A stretch of 64,000 nucleotides of DNA from assembly GCF_024372745.1 (NCBI RefSeq), contig NZ_VOTZ01000006.1, positions 33,666 through 97,665 on the forward strand, read 5' to 3'. Made by a program: the position numbers and the translations under genes. The stretch comes from Methanocalculus taiwanensis. GTDB lineage: Archaea; Halobacteriota; Methanomicrobia; Methanomicrobiales; Methanocorpusculaceae. Numbering within the stretch: the first letter of the stretch is position 1; each line of letters starts with the position of its first letter. Under the pieces are notes generated by a model. That model was not told the DNA's origin and ran no database searches. It was given only the letters and a program-made list of their open reading frames with translations. Shown here piece by piece: positions 1-8,772 of this stretch.

Positions 1-304
1 TTGCATCAGGTCTGAAGATATTGGCTGTAAGAGGGAGATCTCCCCTGCTGTTTGGAATCACACGGATCGGGCTTTTCCCAGGGACTTTCCTGACAGTCAG
101 AAACGAGTTGTCGATCCTGATGGTGCGGGAGCCGACCATGATCGCATCGCACTCTGCCCTTGTGGTATGGAGAAGGGTCTCGGTCTCTTCCGCCATATAT
201 TTCATCAGGATCTTGCTTGATGCATCCTTCTTTAATGTCAGCTTACCATCTGCTGTAATCTCGGACATCATCAAAACATGGGGTTTCTTCGGATGCGTTC
301 TCAT
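1..304 (-). CDS. RibD C-terminal-type reductase, 3' part cut by window edge
   Basis: The reverse strand reads open from an ATG at 304 to the window edge, about 101 codons. It starts MRTHPKKPHVLMMSEITADG and continues with AECDAIMVGSRTIRIDN, which fits the dihydrofolate-reductase-like RibD_C fold (the TADGK segment near the start and the DAI.VGS.T...DN block). In archaea this family is the 2,5-diamino-6-ribosylamino-pyrimidinone 5'-phosphate reductase of riboflavin and F420 precursor synthesis. The C-terminal half lies outside the window, so the exact enzyme is inferred from the N-terminal half only. Confidence 0.75.
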   Translation of the reverse strand, partial: MRTHPKKPHVLMMSEITADGKLTLKKDASSKILMKYMAEETETLLHTTRAECDAIMVGSRTIRIDNSFLTVRKVPGKSPIRVIPNSRGDLPLTANIFRPDA

Positions 305-381
305 ACTGATCCTCTCGATTGATATATCTCTTTGAATACCTTAAGAATATAGGGTTTATACAAAGCCGGGTTGAGGAGATT

Positions 382-1014
382 ATGAATATAACTGCACTAC
401 GTCCACACTGCATCAGGTATCTTGAACCAATTGCAGACCTCTGTGTTCGTCTTGGCTTATCTCCCAACCAGATCACCATCCTCTCCCTCGTCTTCGGGAT
501 CGGGTGTGCGGTCTCATTCACCTTCCAGCAGTTCCTTCTTGGCTCACTGCTCCTTTTCATATCCGCAATCCTCGATCTCGTAGACGGGAGCGTCGCGCGT
601 AAGACTGACAGAGACAGCAATTTCGGCGCGGTTCTCGACTGGATTATTGACAAGTATATCGATGTACTTGCCCTTCTCGGCGTCGGCCTCTCCGGGATCG
701 CCATCATCTCAGGAATTGCAGCCCTCCCGCCGATAGCCGACTTCGGGGTTGTTGCGCTCGCCATCATCGGCTCCATGATGAACACCTTCATTAAGCCGGT
801 CGTCTATGCCGAGGTCGGTTATTCAGACCGGGTATGCGGCAAGATCGACGATCCGCTCGAAGGAGTGGGATTTTTTGGAAGGCCCGAAACCCTCCTTGTG
901 CTGATCCTCGGCGGCGTAACCGGATTCATATGGGCCTCGGTCATCATCATCGCGATCTGCACGAACCTCTCTGCAATCCAGCGGATCATCTATCTCTCAG
1001 GAAGACTTGCCTGA
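382..1014 (+). CDS. CDP-alcohol phosphatidyltransferase family protein
   Basis: An integral membrane enzyme that transfers a phosphatidyl-type (here archaetidyl) group from a CDP-lipid to an alcohol. The complete family signature is present in DLVDGSVARKTD...GAVLDWIID, that is DxxDGxxAR, eight residues, GxxxDxxxD. Several hydrophobic segments follow. ATG 382 is chosen because GAGGAG lies just upstream; an in-frame ATG at 319 exists but adds a poorly conserved tail. The substrate alcohol (inositol phosphate, glycerol phosphate or serine) cannot be read from the sequence. Its 3' end overlaps the convergent archaeosortase gene by 29 bases. Confidence 0.85.
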   Translation: MNITALRPHCIRYLEPIADLCVRLGLSPNQITILSLVFGIGCAVSFTFQQFLLGSLLLFISAILDLVDGSVARKTDRDSNFGAVLDWIIDKYIDVLALLGVGLSGIAIISGIAALPPIADFGVVALAIIGSMMNTFIKPVVYAEVGYSDRVCGKIDDPLEGVGFFGRPETLLVLILGGVTGFIWASVIIIAICTNLSAIQRIIYLSGRLA

Positions 1015-1816
1015 AATCCCCTATATACTGGCTGACCAGCTTCTCTGCCAGCAGCCCGAGATCGGGGATCAGCCGGAAGAGGCCATAGGCAATTGCGATT
1101 AAAATAGCAAGTGCCAGCAGTTCGCAGAAGACATTGTGCGCCCAGAAGAAGCTTGCATACCCGTAGTTTCCATTATCGACAAGATCCGGGAACCAGGGAT
1201 ACCACTGGCCGGTATATGCCATGATCACGTAGGCATTCCTGAATATATTCAGAATATAAATGGAGGGTGCGATCAGGAGGAATGAGAGGATCTTCTGTTT
1301 TGTTGTGGTCGGTACCATATTCGCAACCGCAAGCATGATCGCGATACTGGTGATGCCGGTGCAGCCGAGGATGATCTCGACACGGAACCCCATATCAATT
1401 CCGGGGATCGAGCCGCCCATGATGGTATTCCATTCATACAGGGTCACCGGATACCCAAACATCTCCAGCACCCAGACGGTCTGGCTAACGACAACGCCGA
1501 TCAGCCAGTTCTTCAGAGGCTCAAAAAAGCCAAATGGTGCATAGATCAGGAAAGAGAATGCAGCCGCCCTCGTCAGGCTGCCTGTAACAGTATCCTCTTC
1601 GATCAGCCTCCGGGCTGTTACATAGACAAATGGAACAGAAAGAACCCCGATGATCGGATAGAGGAAATTACCAATCTCCAGGTATCCCGGCAAACCTACG
1701 AGGAGAATTAAGGATATTGATGCCCATCCGACAATACCGGCATACCAGCGAAACCTGTTTGGCACTAAAAAAAGGAGAAAGCCAATGCAGGAGATGAGTA
1801 CCAGATATTCACTCAT
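986..1816 (-). CDS. artA: Archaeosortase A-like transpeptidase
   Basis: A 276-residue polytopic membrane protein. It carries the exosortase/archaeosortase triad: Cys about 152 in LGCTGITS, Arg about 193 in NIFRNAY and His about 227 in WAHNVF. Family members cut PGF-CTERM tails of surface proteins and attach a lipid anchor. The spacing and the polar loop before the His match ArtA rather than bacterial exosortases. No PGF-CTERM substrate gene is visible in this window. It converges on the phosphatidyltransferase gene, a pairing of interest because lipid synthesis and ArtA processing are linked in haloarchaea. Confidence 0.88.
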   Translation of the reverse strand: MSEYLVLISCIGFLLFLVPNRFRWYAGIVGWASISLILLVGLPGYLEIGNFLYPIIGVLSVPFVYVTARRLIEEDTVTGSLTRAAAFSFLIYAPFGFFEPLKNWLIGVVVSQTVWVLEMFGYPVTLYEWNTIMGGSIPGIDMGFRVEIILGCTGITSIAIMLAVANMVPTTTKQKILSFLLIAPSIYILNIFRNAYVIMAYTGQWYPWFPDLVDNGNYGYASFFWAHNVFCELLALAILIAIAYGLFRLIPDLGLLAEKLVSQYIGDFRQVFLRDR

Positions 1817-1890
1817 TGTACTGAGTATTGATCTTTTGATCTGAAAAAGGATGAGGGAGCCGCCATTTACGGGTACTGGATGGCGGAGTC

Positions 1891-1897
1891 TTTAAAG
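1891..1897 (+). promoter_or_regulatory. TATA box of the TFS gene
   Basis: TTTAAAG lies about 26 bases ahead of the ATG at 1920. With the usual archaeal spacing of about 25 bases, transcription would start at or very near that codon, so the mRNA is probably leaderless. This supports ATG 1920 over ATG 1914. Confidence 0.5.
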
Positions 1898-1919
1898 ATC
1901 CACAACATATAGTATGGTC

Positions 1920-2234
1920 ATGCGTTTCTGCCCTGAATGTAAGAGCCTTATGATCGCCAGATCCGGACGTATGCACTGCCGGAGATGTGACTATTCTGAA
2001 GAGATAATCGACTCTGAATCCCTCAAAGTGACAAATGCACGAGTTGAGAAAGAGATTGTCATTGTGGATGAAGAGGATGCAGTTGCAACCAAGCCGACCT
2101 GTGCTGTCCGATGCCCTGAGTGCGGTCACAACCTTGCATACTGGTGGCTCAGGCAGCTGCGATCCGCTGATGAGAGTGAAGTCCGGTTCTTCAGGTGTGT
2201 TGCCTGCTCGCACACCTGGAGAGAATATGACTGA
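1920..2234 (+). CDS. tfs: Transcription factor S (TFIIS/RpoM-like zinc ribbon protein)
   Basis: About 104 residues with two zinc ribbons: N-terminal CPECKSLM...CRRCDY and C-terminal CPECGHNLAYWWLRQLRSADE...FRCVACSHTW. The C-terminal ribbon ends in the aromatic TWREYD typical of TFS/TFIIS, and the acidic DE tip (SADESE) is kept, so it should stimulate RNA cleavage by backtracked archaeal RNA polymerase. The start MRFCP matches the family; ATG 1914 would add two residues. Confidence 0.85.
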   Translation: MRFCPECKSLMIARSGRMHCRRCDYSEEIIDSESLKVTNARVEKEIVIVDEEDAVATKPTCAVRCPECGHNLAYWWLRQLRSADESEVRFFRCVACSHTWREYD

Positions 2235-2320
2235 TTAACATCCATCGCTTCCCCTTTTGCCCGGGAAGAATCAAACCCGATTTATCATTTTGATTTCTGT
2301 TGGATATCAAAATACCATGT

Positions 2321-2328
2321 TTTTATAC
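2321..2328 (+). promoter_or_regulatory. TATA box and leader of acs
   Basis: TTTTATAC lies about 62-69 bases before the acs ATG. Transcription would start near 2349 and give a leader of roughly 40 bases ending in the strong site TTTGGAGGA at 2376-2384. That ribosome site decides the acs start. Confidence 0.45.
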
Positions 2329-2389
2329 GATTACGGAGAAACCGATCTATCATTCTACACAATTAATCATGTCAATTTGGAGGAACCAC

Positions 2390-4276
2390 ATGTCCAATAA
2401 GCAGGTGACATTGAGCACAAAGAAATACATGCCCGATCCAAACTATCGGAAAGAGGCGTGGTGCAAAGATGCAGAACACGCCTACCAGGGATATATCACC
2501 GATCCAGATGGATTCTGGGCACGAATTAGCCATGAGCTCGAATGGTTCCAGCCCTGGGAGACGGTGAAGGAGTGGCAGTACCCCTTTGCCCGATGGTTTA
2601 TCAACGGAAAGACCAATGTCAGCTATAACTGCCTTGATCGGCATATCGCCGGACACCGCAGGAATAAGGTAGCCATCTTCTGGCAGGGCGACGATGGTTC
2701 GACACGAAGCCTGACATACTGGCAGCTGCTCCGTGAGGTTGAGCGGTTTGCAAACGGCTTAAAAAGCCTCGGTGTTGGAAAGGGCGATACCGTCTGTATC
2801 TATATGCCGAATGTTCCCGAGCAGATCATCGCAATGCTTGCCTGTGCACGTATCGGGGCTGTTCATTCCGTTGTCTTTGCAGGATTTGGATCCGATGCCC
2901 TCCATGCACGGATCACCGGTGCCGGCGCCAAGGTCGTAATCACCGCCGATGCAAGTATCAGGCGTGGAAAGACAATCCCTCTCAAACCGATCCTTGAAGA
3001 GGCGCTGATCAATGCGACAAGTGTTGATCATGTCGTTGTGCTCAGGACCCAGACTCCAAAAATCAGCCTCCTCTCAGACTTTGAGAGAGATTTCTATGAG
3101 CTGATGGAGGAGAGCGATAAGAACTGTGCACCCGAATCGATGGATGCAGAAGATCCGCTCTTCATCCTCTATACCTCCGGGACAACCGGACAGCCAAAGG
3201 GAATTGTCCATACAACCGGCGGGTACATGGTCGGAACCTACTACACAAGCAAGTATGTCCTCGACATAAAAGACTCCGATGTCTACTGGTGTACAGCTGA
3301 TCCGGGCTGGATCACCGGCCATTCCTATATCGTCTATGGGCCGCTCCTGATGGGTGCAACCATCTTCATCACCGAAGGGACCCCGGACTACCCGGATGCA
3401 GGGATCTGGTGGAAGTATATTGAAAAATTCGGGATATCCATCATGTACACCGCCCCGACCGCTATCCGGATGTTCATGCGTTTTGGAGAGGAGTACCCGA
3501 ACAGATATGACCTTTCCAGCCTCCGGCTCCTTGGTTCGGTCGGCGAGCCATTAAATCCCGAGGCATTTGAGTGGTTCTACCATACAATCGGGAAAGGCAA
3601 ACTCCCGATTGTGGATACCTGGTGGCAGACCGAGACCGGGATGCATATGATCACCACGATGATCGGCGAGCCGATGAAGCCCGGATTTGCCGGGAAGCCG
3701 ATCCCGGGCATTCTCATCGATATCGTTGACAAAGAAGGAAAACCAGTACCGCCGGGGATATCCGGGCAGCTGATCATCAAAGAGCCATGGCCATCGATGG
3801 TGCGTATGGTGCACCAGAACGAGGAGCGCTACCGGCTATACTGGAGCGGCCCTGAGAACAGCTTCACTGCAAGCGATCTCGCGGTCCGTGACGAAGAGGG
3901 GTATGTCATGATCCTGGGCAGATCTGATGACCTGATCATCGTCTCCGGGCATAATATCGGAACAGCTGAGGTCGAGAGCGCCCTTGTGGCTCACAAAGCT
4001 GTTGCCGAAGCAGCGGTCGTCGGCATCCCTGATGAGATGAAAGGCAACAGGATACTGGCATTTGTGCTTCTGAGAGAAGGGTTCATCGAGACACCGAAAC
4101 TAAAGCAGGATCTTCTCTACCATGTGAGGATCACACTTGGCCCGATTGCGGTCCCCTCCGAGATCAGGGTAGTCGACTCACTCCCAAAGACCCGTTCTGG
4201 CAAAATTATGAGAAGGGTGCTCCGTGCAACTGAGCTCGGCGAAGATCCAGGCGATCTCTCGACCATCGAAGAGTAA
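2390..4276 (+). CDS. acs: Acetyl-CoA synthetase (AMP-forming)
   Basis: Converts acetate, ATP and CoA to acetyl-CoA, AMP and PPi in the cytoplasm, for acetate assimilation. The 628-residue product has the adenylation P-loop [14 protein letters not shown], the acyl-binding W in [15 protein letters not shown], the WWQTETG core motif and the C-terminal SGKIMRR lysine used in adenylation. Length is slightly short of the usual 640-660 residues. ATG 2390 follows a clear Shine-Dalgarno site; an upstream in-frame start at 2300 lies in the promoter. The gene stands alone, with a T-rich tract after the stop (4291-4296). Confidence 0.93.
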   Translation: MSNKQVTLSTKKYMPDPNYRKEAWCKDAEHAYQGYITDPDGFWARISHELEWFQPWETVKEWQYPFARWFINGKTNVSYNCLDRHIAGHRRNKVAIFWQGDDGSTRSLTYWQLLREVERFANGLKSLGVGKGDTVCIYMPNVPEQIIAMLACARIGAVHSVVFAGFGSDALHARITGAGAKVVITADASIRRGKTIPLKPILEEALINATSVDHVVVLRTQTPKISLLSDFERDFYELMEESDKNCAPESMDAEDPLFILYTSGTTGQPKGIVHTTGGYMVGTYYTSKYVLDIKDSDVYWCTADPGWITGHSYIVYGPLLMGATIFITEGTPDYPDAGIWWKYIEKFGISIMYTAPTAIRMFMRFGEEYPNRYDLSSLRLLGSVGEPLNPEAFEWFYHTIGKGKLPIVDTWWQTETGMHMITTMIGEPMKPGFAGKPIPGILIDIVDKEGKPVPPGISGQLIIKEPWPSMVRMVHQNEERYRLYWSGPENSFTASDLAVRDEEGYVMILGRSDDLIIVSGHNIGTAEVESALVAHKAVAEAAVVGIPDEMKGNRILAFVLLREGFIETPKLKQDLLYHVRITLGPIAVPSEIRVVDSLPKTRSGKIMRRVLRATELGEDPGDLSTIEE

Positions 4277-4304
4277 GCAGATCACCCTACTTTTTTCAGA
4301 ATAG

Positions 4305-4312
4305 TTTATATA
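4305..4312 (+). promoter_or_regulatory. TATA box of tbp
   Basis: TTTATATA centred 26-27 bases before the tbp ATG, with no ribosome site in between. The transcript is predicted to be nearly leaderless. TBP would bind its own promoter, so autoregulation is possible. Confidence 0.55.
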
Positions 4313-4334
4313 GTGAATAGTAATAGTTATAAAC

Positions 4335-4895
4335 ATGACATTCAATCCCGAGGATTCGCTCAAGATTGAAAATATCGTAGCATCAGCCAAGGTGACTGAA
4401 TCTCTTGATCTTCCCTCACTCGCAGCCGAGATAAAGGGTGCCGAATACAATAAGAAACGGTTCCCCGGAGTTGTGCTCAGGATGCAGGATCCAAAGATCG
4501 CCGCCCTCGTCTTTGGATCAGGAAAAGTGGTTCTGACAGGTGCAAAAAGTATCGAGAGCTTAAACCGTGGCCTTGAGATCCTCGGAGGCCTTCTCAGGGA
4601 CCTCAAAATCGATATACCTGACGAGCTGACCTATAAGATCCAGAATATCGTCACCTCCGCTGATCTTGGAACACCGATCAACTTAAACAAGATTGCTGTC
4701 GGTTTTAATCTCGACCGGATCGAGTATGAGCCTGAGCAGTTTCCAGGTCTTGTGTACCGGCTTGAGGAGCCAAAAGTCGTTGTCCTCCTCTTTGGATCGG
4801 GGAAACTGATCATCACCGGCGGAAAACAACCAGAAGATGCAAAAGGCGCAGTGAAGAAGATCCTAAACGATCTCTCGAATCTCGGGATGCTCTGA
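4335..4895 (+). CDS. tbp: TATA-box-binding protein
   Basis: Archaeal TBP of 186 residues made of two direct repeats of about 90 residues. Matching halves are KIENIVASAKV / KIQNIVTSADL, FPGVVLRMQDPK / FPGLVYRLEEPK and ALVFGSGKVVLTGAK / VLLFGSGKLIITGGK. It binds the TATA box and recruits TFB and RNA polymerase. Length and repeat structure are standard. A T-rich stretch (4908-4915) follows the stop and may terminate transcription. Confidence 0.95.
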   Translation: MTFNPEDSLKIENIVASAKVTESLDLPSLAAEIKGAEYNKKRFPGVVLRMQDPKIAALVFGSGKVVLTGAKSIESLNRGLEILGGLLRDLKIDIPDELTYKIQNIVTSADLGTPINLNKIAVGFNLDRIEYEPEQFPGLVYRLEEPKVVVLLFGSGKLIITGGKQPEDAKGAVKKILNDLSNLGML

Positions 4896-4957
4896 ATCCT
4901 AAAATCCTTATTTTTCACATTGCTCACCAGCTATAAGCGGGAGAGTATTAGGAGATC

Positions 4958-4966
4958 TTTTATATT
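4958..4966 (+). promoter_or_regulatory. TATA box of the winged-helix regulator gene
   Basis: TTTTATATT lies 38-46 bases before the ATG at 5004, leaving a short leader with CGGAG at 4991-4995 as ribosome site. The surrounding 4957-4985 is almost pure A/T. Confidence 0.45.
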
Positions 4967-5003
4967 ATCAATAATAAATAATGATGTATACGGAGTTATT
5001 ACA

Positions 5004-5381
5004 ATGGAACCTGGAGTATTCGGAACGCTTACACCAAAACAGGAAGAGCTCGTCAACCTGCTGAATGGGATCGGGATGAAGAGAAATGTGGCAAAAGTCC
5101 TCGTTTTTCTCTCAGATCTGCCTGAGGCAAGCTCACGGGAGATCGAACGCGGCACTGATCTCAGGCAGCCAGAAGTAAGTATCGCTATGCGTGACTTAAA
5201 AGAGCATGAATGGGTGAACTGCCGGGAGAGCAAGACTGAAAATAAGGGGCGGCCGGTTAAGATCTATTCCATTGCCCTTGGGTTAAATGAGATAACCAAT
5301 ATCCTGGAAGAGAAGAAACGGCAGGAAGCCGAATCCCAGATAACAATGATCAACCGGATGCGCGAATGCATCGAATCCTAA
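5004..5381 (+). CDS. Predicted winged-helix transcriptional regulator
   Basis: A 125-residue protein with a central helix-turn-helix: GMKRNVAKVLVFL, then SSREIERGTDLRQPEVSIAMRDL as recognition helix, and a wing ending in GRPVKIYSI. The C-terminal third (about 95-125) is a charged helix that may dimerise. It resembles small TrmB/MarR-like archaeal regulators. ATG 5004 is chosen for its ribosome site; the frame extends upstream without one. Its last bases overlap the end of rpiA on the other strand. Target genes are unknown. Confidence 0.72.
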   Translation: MEPGVFGTLTPKQEELVNLLNGIGMKRNVAKVLVFLSDLPEASSREIERGTDLRQPEVSIAMRDLKEHEWVNCRESKTENKGRPVKIYSIALGLNEITNILEEKKRQEAESQITMINRMRECIES

Positions 5382-6040
5382 TATTCCTTTTTACCGACAA
5401 TCAGTTTTGTCTTTTTGATATACCGGGTGAATAGTCCGGATTCGACGATCCCGGGAATACATGCGAGTGTTCTTTCGAGCTTTGCAGGCGACGGGATCTC
5501 CCTGAAGGTGCAGTCAATGATGATGTTCCCGTTATCAGAGATGACCGGGCCGTCTTTTCCGGATCCTGTCCTGATCTCCCCTTTGCCACCAATATCGGTC
5601 AGCCTCCGGAGAACCGGCATACATGCAAACGGCAGCACCTCGACTGGAACCGCACCGCTGAGGGCCTGGACGCACTTTGACTCATCAACAATCACGATGA
5701 AGGTATCTGCTGCATCTGCAACGCACTTCTCCCTGAGATGAGCACCGCCACGGCCTTTGATCATCATCAGCCCGGGATCGACCTGATCAGCGCCATCGAT
5801 CGCCAGATTGAGGCGTGGATGTGCATCAAGAGTGGTGAGAGGTATATCCATTTCGACTGCCCTGTATGCAGCCTGGTGGGATGTCGGGACTCCCAGGATA
5901 TTCAGGCCTTCTTCTACAATCCGTTCCTGGATGCGTTCCATCGCATACAGTACAGTGGAGCCGGTTCCGATACCGATCACATCACCGTCACGGACACAGT
6001 CTGCTGCCCTGTATCCTGCTTCCTGCTTGGCTCTATCCAT
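5378..6040 (-). CDS. rpiA: Ribose-5-phosphate isomerase A
   Basis: Interconverts ribose 5-phosphate and ribulose 5-phosphate. The 220-residue product shows the family motifs GIGTGSTVLYAM, LAIDGADQVDP, KGRGGAHLREK and VIVDESKCV, including the substrate-binding GTGST and the catalytic Asp/Lys blocks. It lies 28 bases downstream of surE on the same strand and is probably cotranscribed, joining pentose-phosphate and nucleotide metabolism. Confidence 0.92.
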   Translation of the reverse strand: MDRAKQEAGYRAADCVRDGDVIGIGTGSTVLYAMERIQERIVEEGLNILGVPTSHQAAYRAVEMDIPLTTLDAHPRLNLAIDGADQVDPGLMMIKGRGGAHLREKCVADAADTFIVIVDESKCVQALSGAVPVEVLPFACMPVLRRLTDIGGKGEIRTGSGKDGPVISDNGNIIIDCTFREIPSPAKLERTLACIPGIVESGLFTRYIKKTKLIVGKKEY

Positions 6041-6068
6041 ATGAACAGGTATGATGTGCGTGGGGTAT

Positions 6069-6860
6069 CTATCTTGTTATGTACGGGAACTGTTTCTGTA
6101 CCTGATCGAATGCGGCAGGTGCGGTGCAGTCCAGTGTCACGGGAGTCAGCGAGATCCTGCCCTGCCGGACCGCATGGACATCGGTTCCCTCTTCGGCATC
6201 CTCGACAAAAGGACCATCGATCCAGTAGTACGGCCTCCCCCTCGGGTCGAACCGCTCCTCGACCCCGGTATGGAAGAGCTTATGTGCAAGCCGGGTCACC
6301 TCGTACCCGCCACGGATTTCGGACGGAATGTTGACGTTTAAGACATTGCACTCTTGCGGGAATCCCTGATCCAGGATTCGGGAACAGACATCCGTGACGA
6401 TATGACCGATCGATTCATCTTCAAGAAGAGCTGATCGCGGATCATCGAACTTTCTCCCCTGATCGCTCACCTGGAGGGAGAAGGCAACCGCGGGCGTTCC
6501 CTGGTTTGCAGCCTCAAGTGCAGCACCGACGGTGCCCGAGGTCATGATCGACTCAAAACTGAGGTTCTCCCCGATATTGATCCCGGAGACGACGAGATCG
6601 GGTTTCAGCTTCAGGGCATACAGCCCGATGATCACAGCATCGGTCGGCTTTCCATCGACCGCGTAAGCAGGGGAGCCATTAATATTCACCTTATGCACCC
6701 GGATCGGCTCAAAGATGGAGATCGATCTCCCCACCGCGCTCTGCTGGGTGGAGGGGGCGACAACCGCCACATCAGCAATATCCGAGAGGGCTGTATATGC
6801 AGCCCATAACCCGGCTGATGAGACGCCATCGTCGTTTGTCAGCAGGACAGTCGGTTTCAT
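6069..6860 (-). CDS. surE: 5'/3'-nucleotidase SurE
   Basis: Metal-dependent phosphatase that removes phosphate from nucleoside monophosphates. The 263-residue product begins MKPTVLLTNDDGVSSAGL, with the metal-binding Asp-Asp pair of the family, and has the second metal block VVSGINIGENLSFESIMTSGTVGAA. Length matches archaeal SurE. It is divergent from mfnD with a 78-base gap and is the upstream gene of a likely surE-rpiA operon. Confidence 0.92.
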   Translation of the reverse strand: MKPTVLLTNDDGVSSAGLWAAYTALSDIADVAVVAPSTQQSAVGRSISIFEPIRVHKVNINGSPAYAVDGKPTDAVIIGLYALKLKPDLVVSGINIGENLSFESIMTSGTVGAALEAANQGTPAVAFSLQVSDQGRKFDDPRSALLEDESIGHIVTDVCSRILDQGFPQECNVLNVNIPSEIRGGYEVTRLAHKLFHTGVEERFDPRGRPYYWIDGPFVEDAEEGTDVHAVRQGRISLTPVTLDCTAPAAFDQVQKQFPYITR

Positions 6861-6938
6861 GTTTATGAGTCGTCATCAGGGGGAGAAATACTCTCGTATC
6901 GGGAAACCTCTTCTCCGTATGGGATCAACCTTTTCCGC

Positions 6939-7823
6939 ATGAAGGTACTCCTCGCAGAGTATACGCTGCACCATGATCCAGAGCTCGCACCAGAAGGCGA
7001 AGCGATGCTGAAGACGCTGAAGCGTAGTTTCGAACACCTGGGATACGAGGTTGTCTCTCCGGGAGATGGAGATTTCGGGAATGAGATCGAACGCCTTGCT
7101 CCCGACTGCCGGTATGGGCTCGTGATCGCACCCGATCATCTCCTTGCAGAATTCACCCGCAGAATGGAAGGATCCACCCATAATGTAGGAACAGACAGCA
7201 CCAATGCAGCCGTCTGTGCCAATAAGCGGCTTACCGGGCGGCTTCTTGCCGAGCATGGCATCGATGTGCCACAGGAGGTATCATCCGGGATGAGGGTGAT
7301 CAAGCCGATCAGGGGATCGGGATCGGTGAATGTCCGTATTGCTGATGAAGAGCCGTGTGAGGGAGAGTTTGGCCAGGAGATCCTCACAGGCGATCTTCTC
7401 TCCGTCTCGGTGATCGGATCCCGCGTTGTCGGTGATGCATGCAGCTTCTATTCCGGAGCGCCTCCATTTATTTTGGCGATCAACCGGCAGATGATCGGGA
7501 AGAATGGCAGCAGGATCATCTACTGCGGCGGAGAGACCCCGGTGGATCACCCCCGGGCAGAGGAGATTAAAGAGATAGCAAAGAAAGTGCTCACAACTCT
7601 CGGCTGCCAGGGATACATCGGCATCGATATGATTGTCGGGGACAGGATCACCGTGATCGATGTCAATCCCCGGATCACCACAAGCATGATCGGGATAGCC
7701 GAGGTGATGGAGGAGGAGATCGCTGATCTCCTGATCAAGGCATCCGAAGGCGTAGAGCTCGAGCCTGTCCATCTGAAGGGAACGGTCACTTTCGATACCC
7801 ACGGAGGGATCACCAGGCAATGA
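6939..7823 (+). CDS. mfnD: Tyramine--L-glutamate ligase (ATP-grasp, methanofuran synthesis)
   Basis: A 294-residue ATP-grasp protein. MfnD joins tyramine to the gamma-carboxyl of glutamate in methanofuran side-chain synthesis. Visible features are the N-terminal KVLLAEYTLHHDPELAPEGEAM, a P-loop-like VIKPIRGSGSVNVRI, and the metal-binding IGIDMIVGDRITVIDVNPRITTS. It overlaps the next methanofuran gene by four bases (ATGA), so translation is coupled. No strong ribosome site precedes ATG 6939; the start rests on family similarity. Confidence 0.85.
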   Translation: MKVLLAEYTLHHDPELAPEGEAMLKTLKRSFEHLGYEVVSPGDGDFGNEIERLAPDCRYGLVIAPDHLLAEFTRRMEGSTHNVGTDSTNAAVCANKRLTGRLLAEHGIDVPQEVSSGMRVIKPIRGSGSVNVRIADEEPCEGEFGQEILTGDLLSVSVIGSRVVGDACSFYSGAPPFILAINRQMIGKNGSRIIYCGGETPVDHPRAEEIKEIAKKVLTTLGCQGYIGIDMIVGDRITVIDVNPRITTSMIGIAEVMEEEIADLLIKASEGVELEPVHLKGTVTFDTHGGITRQ

Positions 7824-8728
7824 TCGGGATCGATATCGGAGGGGCAAACACCAAGATCGTAAACGGCGATGAGGTGATCATCCGGTACTGTCCGCTCTGG
7901 AAAGAGGCGCCTATCACTGAGATCCTCTCTGATTTTGATGGCGAGGCAGCTGTTGTGATGAGCGGAGAGCTTGCGGACTGTTTCCATTCGAAGGCTGAGG
8001 GGATTTCTTTCATCGTCAACGCGGTTCTCGATGTTCTTCCTGAGGCGCGGTTTTATGGTACAGACGGGCGGTTCCATACACATCCGGTGCCCGAACTTGC
8101 CGCTGCAAACTGGCTCGCGTCTGCCGATCTCCTCAGGGAGCGGTATGCCGGCTATGTGCTGATAGATTTTGGAAGTACAACTGCCGATATTATACCGCTC
8201 TCTCCCTTCGACGAGCTGCTGGGACAGACCGATCTCTCCCGCCTCAGGAAGGGCTATCTCATCTACTGCGGGATGCTCAGGACACCGGTTGCCTCGCTTC
8301 TTCGTTCGGTTGTAATCGAGGGGGAGGATACTCCCCTCTCGACCGAGTACTTTGCATCTGCTGGTGATGCACATCTGGCTCTCGGCCATATCACCCCTCT
8401 GGAGTATACGGTTCCGACACCGGATGGAAAAGAGGCGACCCGTGAGCTGAGCCTTGCACGCCTCGCCCGCTCCGTCTGTGCAGACCCCGACGAGATCGGT
8501 GAGGCAGGGGCAGTGGCGATTGCAGAGGCTTTCTGGAAGGCTGAGCAAAGCCTTATTGAAAAGTCGCTGAAGAGGATCGGGAAGCGGCCGCTGCTTGCCG
8601 GGGGGATCGGATCACGCCTTATACGCGATACATTCGGGGGTATTGATCTCTTCGATGAGATGGGACACTTTGCAGACGCACTCCCGGCATATGCGGTGAG
8701 AGAAGTGGCAGAACGAAAGGGCACCTGA
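7820..8728 (+). CDS. mfnF: Methanofuran biosynthesis protein MfnF-like (ASKHA fold)
   Basis: A 302-residue protein of the hydantoinase/oxoprolinase-like superfamily. It starts MIGIDIGGANTKIV, a phosphate-1 loop, and has a second phosphate loop YVLIDFGSTTADIIPL and a late LLAGGIGS adenosine motif. In methanogens this family member (MfnF) couples the aminomethylfuran phosphate unit to glutamyltyramine. Direct overlap with mfnD supports this role. The nucleotide-type fold is seen directly; the reaction is from the known family. Confidence 0.83.
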   Translation: MIGIDIGGANTKIVNGDEVIIRYCPLWKEAPITEILSDFDGEAAVVMSGELADCFHSKAEGISFIVNAVLDVLPEARFYGTDGRFHTHPVPELAAANWLASADLLRERYAGYVLIDFGSTTADIIPLSPFDELLGQTDLSRLRKGYLIYCGMLRTPVASLLRSVVIEGEDTPLSTEYFASAGDAHLALGHITPLEYTVPTPDGKEATRELSLARLARSVCADPDEIGEAGAVAIAEAFWKAEQSLIEKSLKRIGKRPLLAGGIGSRLIRDTFGGIDLFDEMGHFADALPAYAVREVAERKGT

Positions 8729-8772
8729 TCCCGCTCCTCCTCCCTGCCGGATTGGCTGCGATCACGGCACCC

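Noticed and set aside
243..791. Reverse-strand frame of 182 codons opposite the phosphatidyltransferase
   Set aside because: The forward frame carries a full CDP-alcohol phosphatidyltransferase signature; the reverse frame has no family pattern and is a shadow.
7547..8548. Reverse-strand frame of 333 codons opposite mfnF
   Set aside because: It is antisense to mfnF motifs and rich in Arg and Cys as expected from a shadow of a GC-rich gene.
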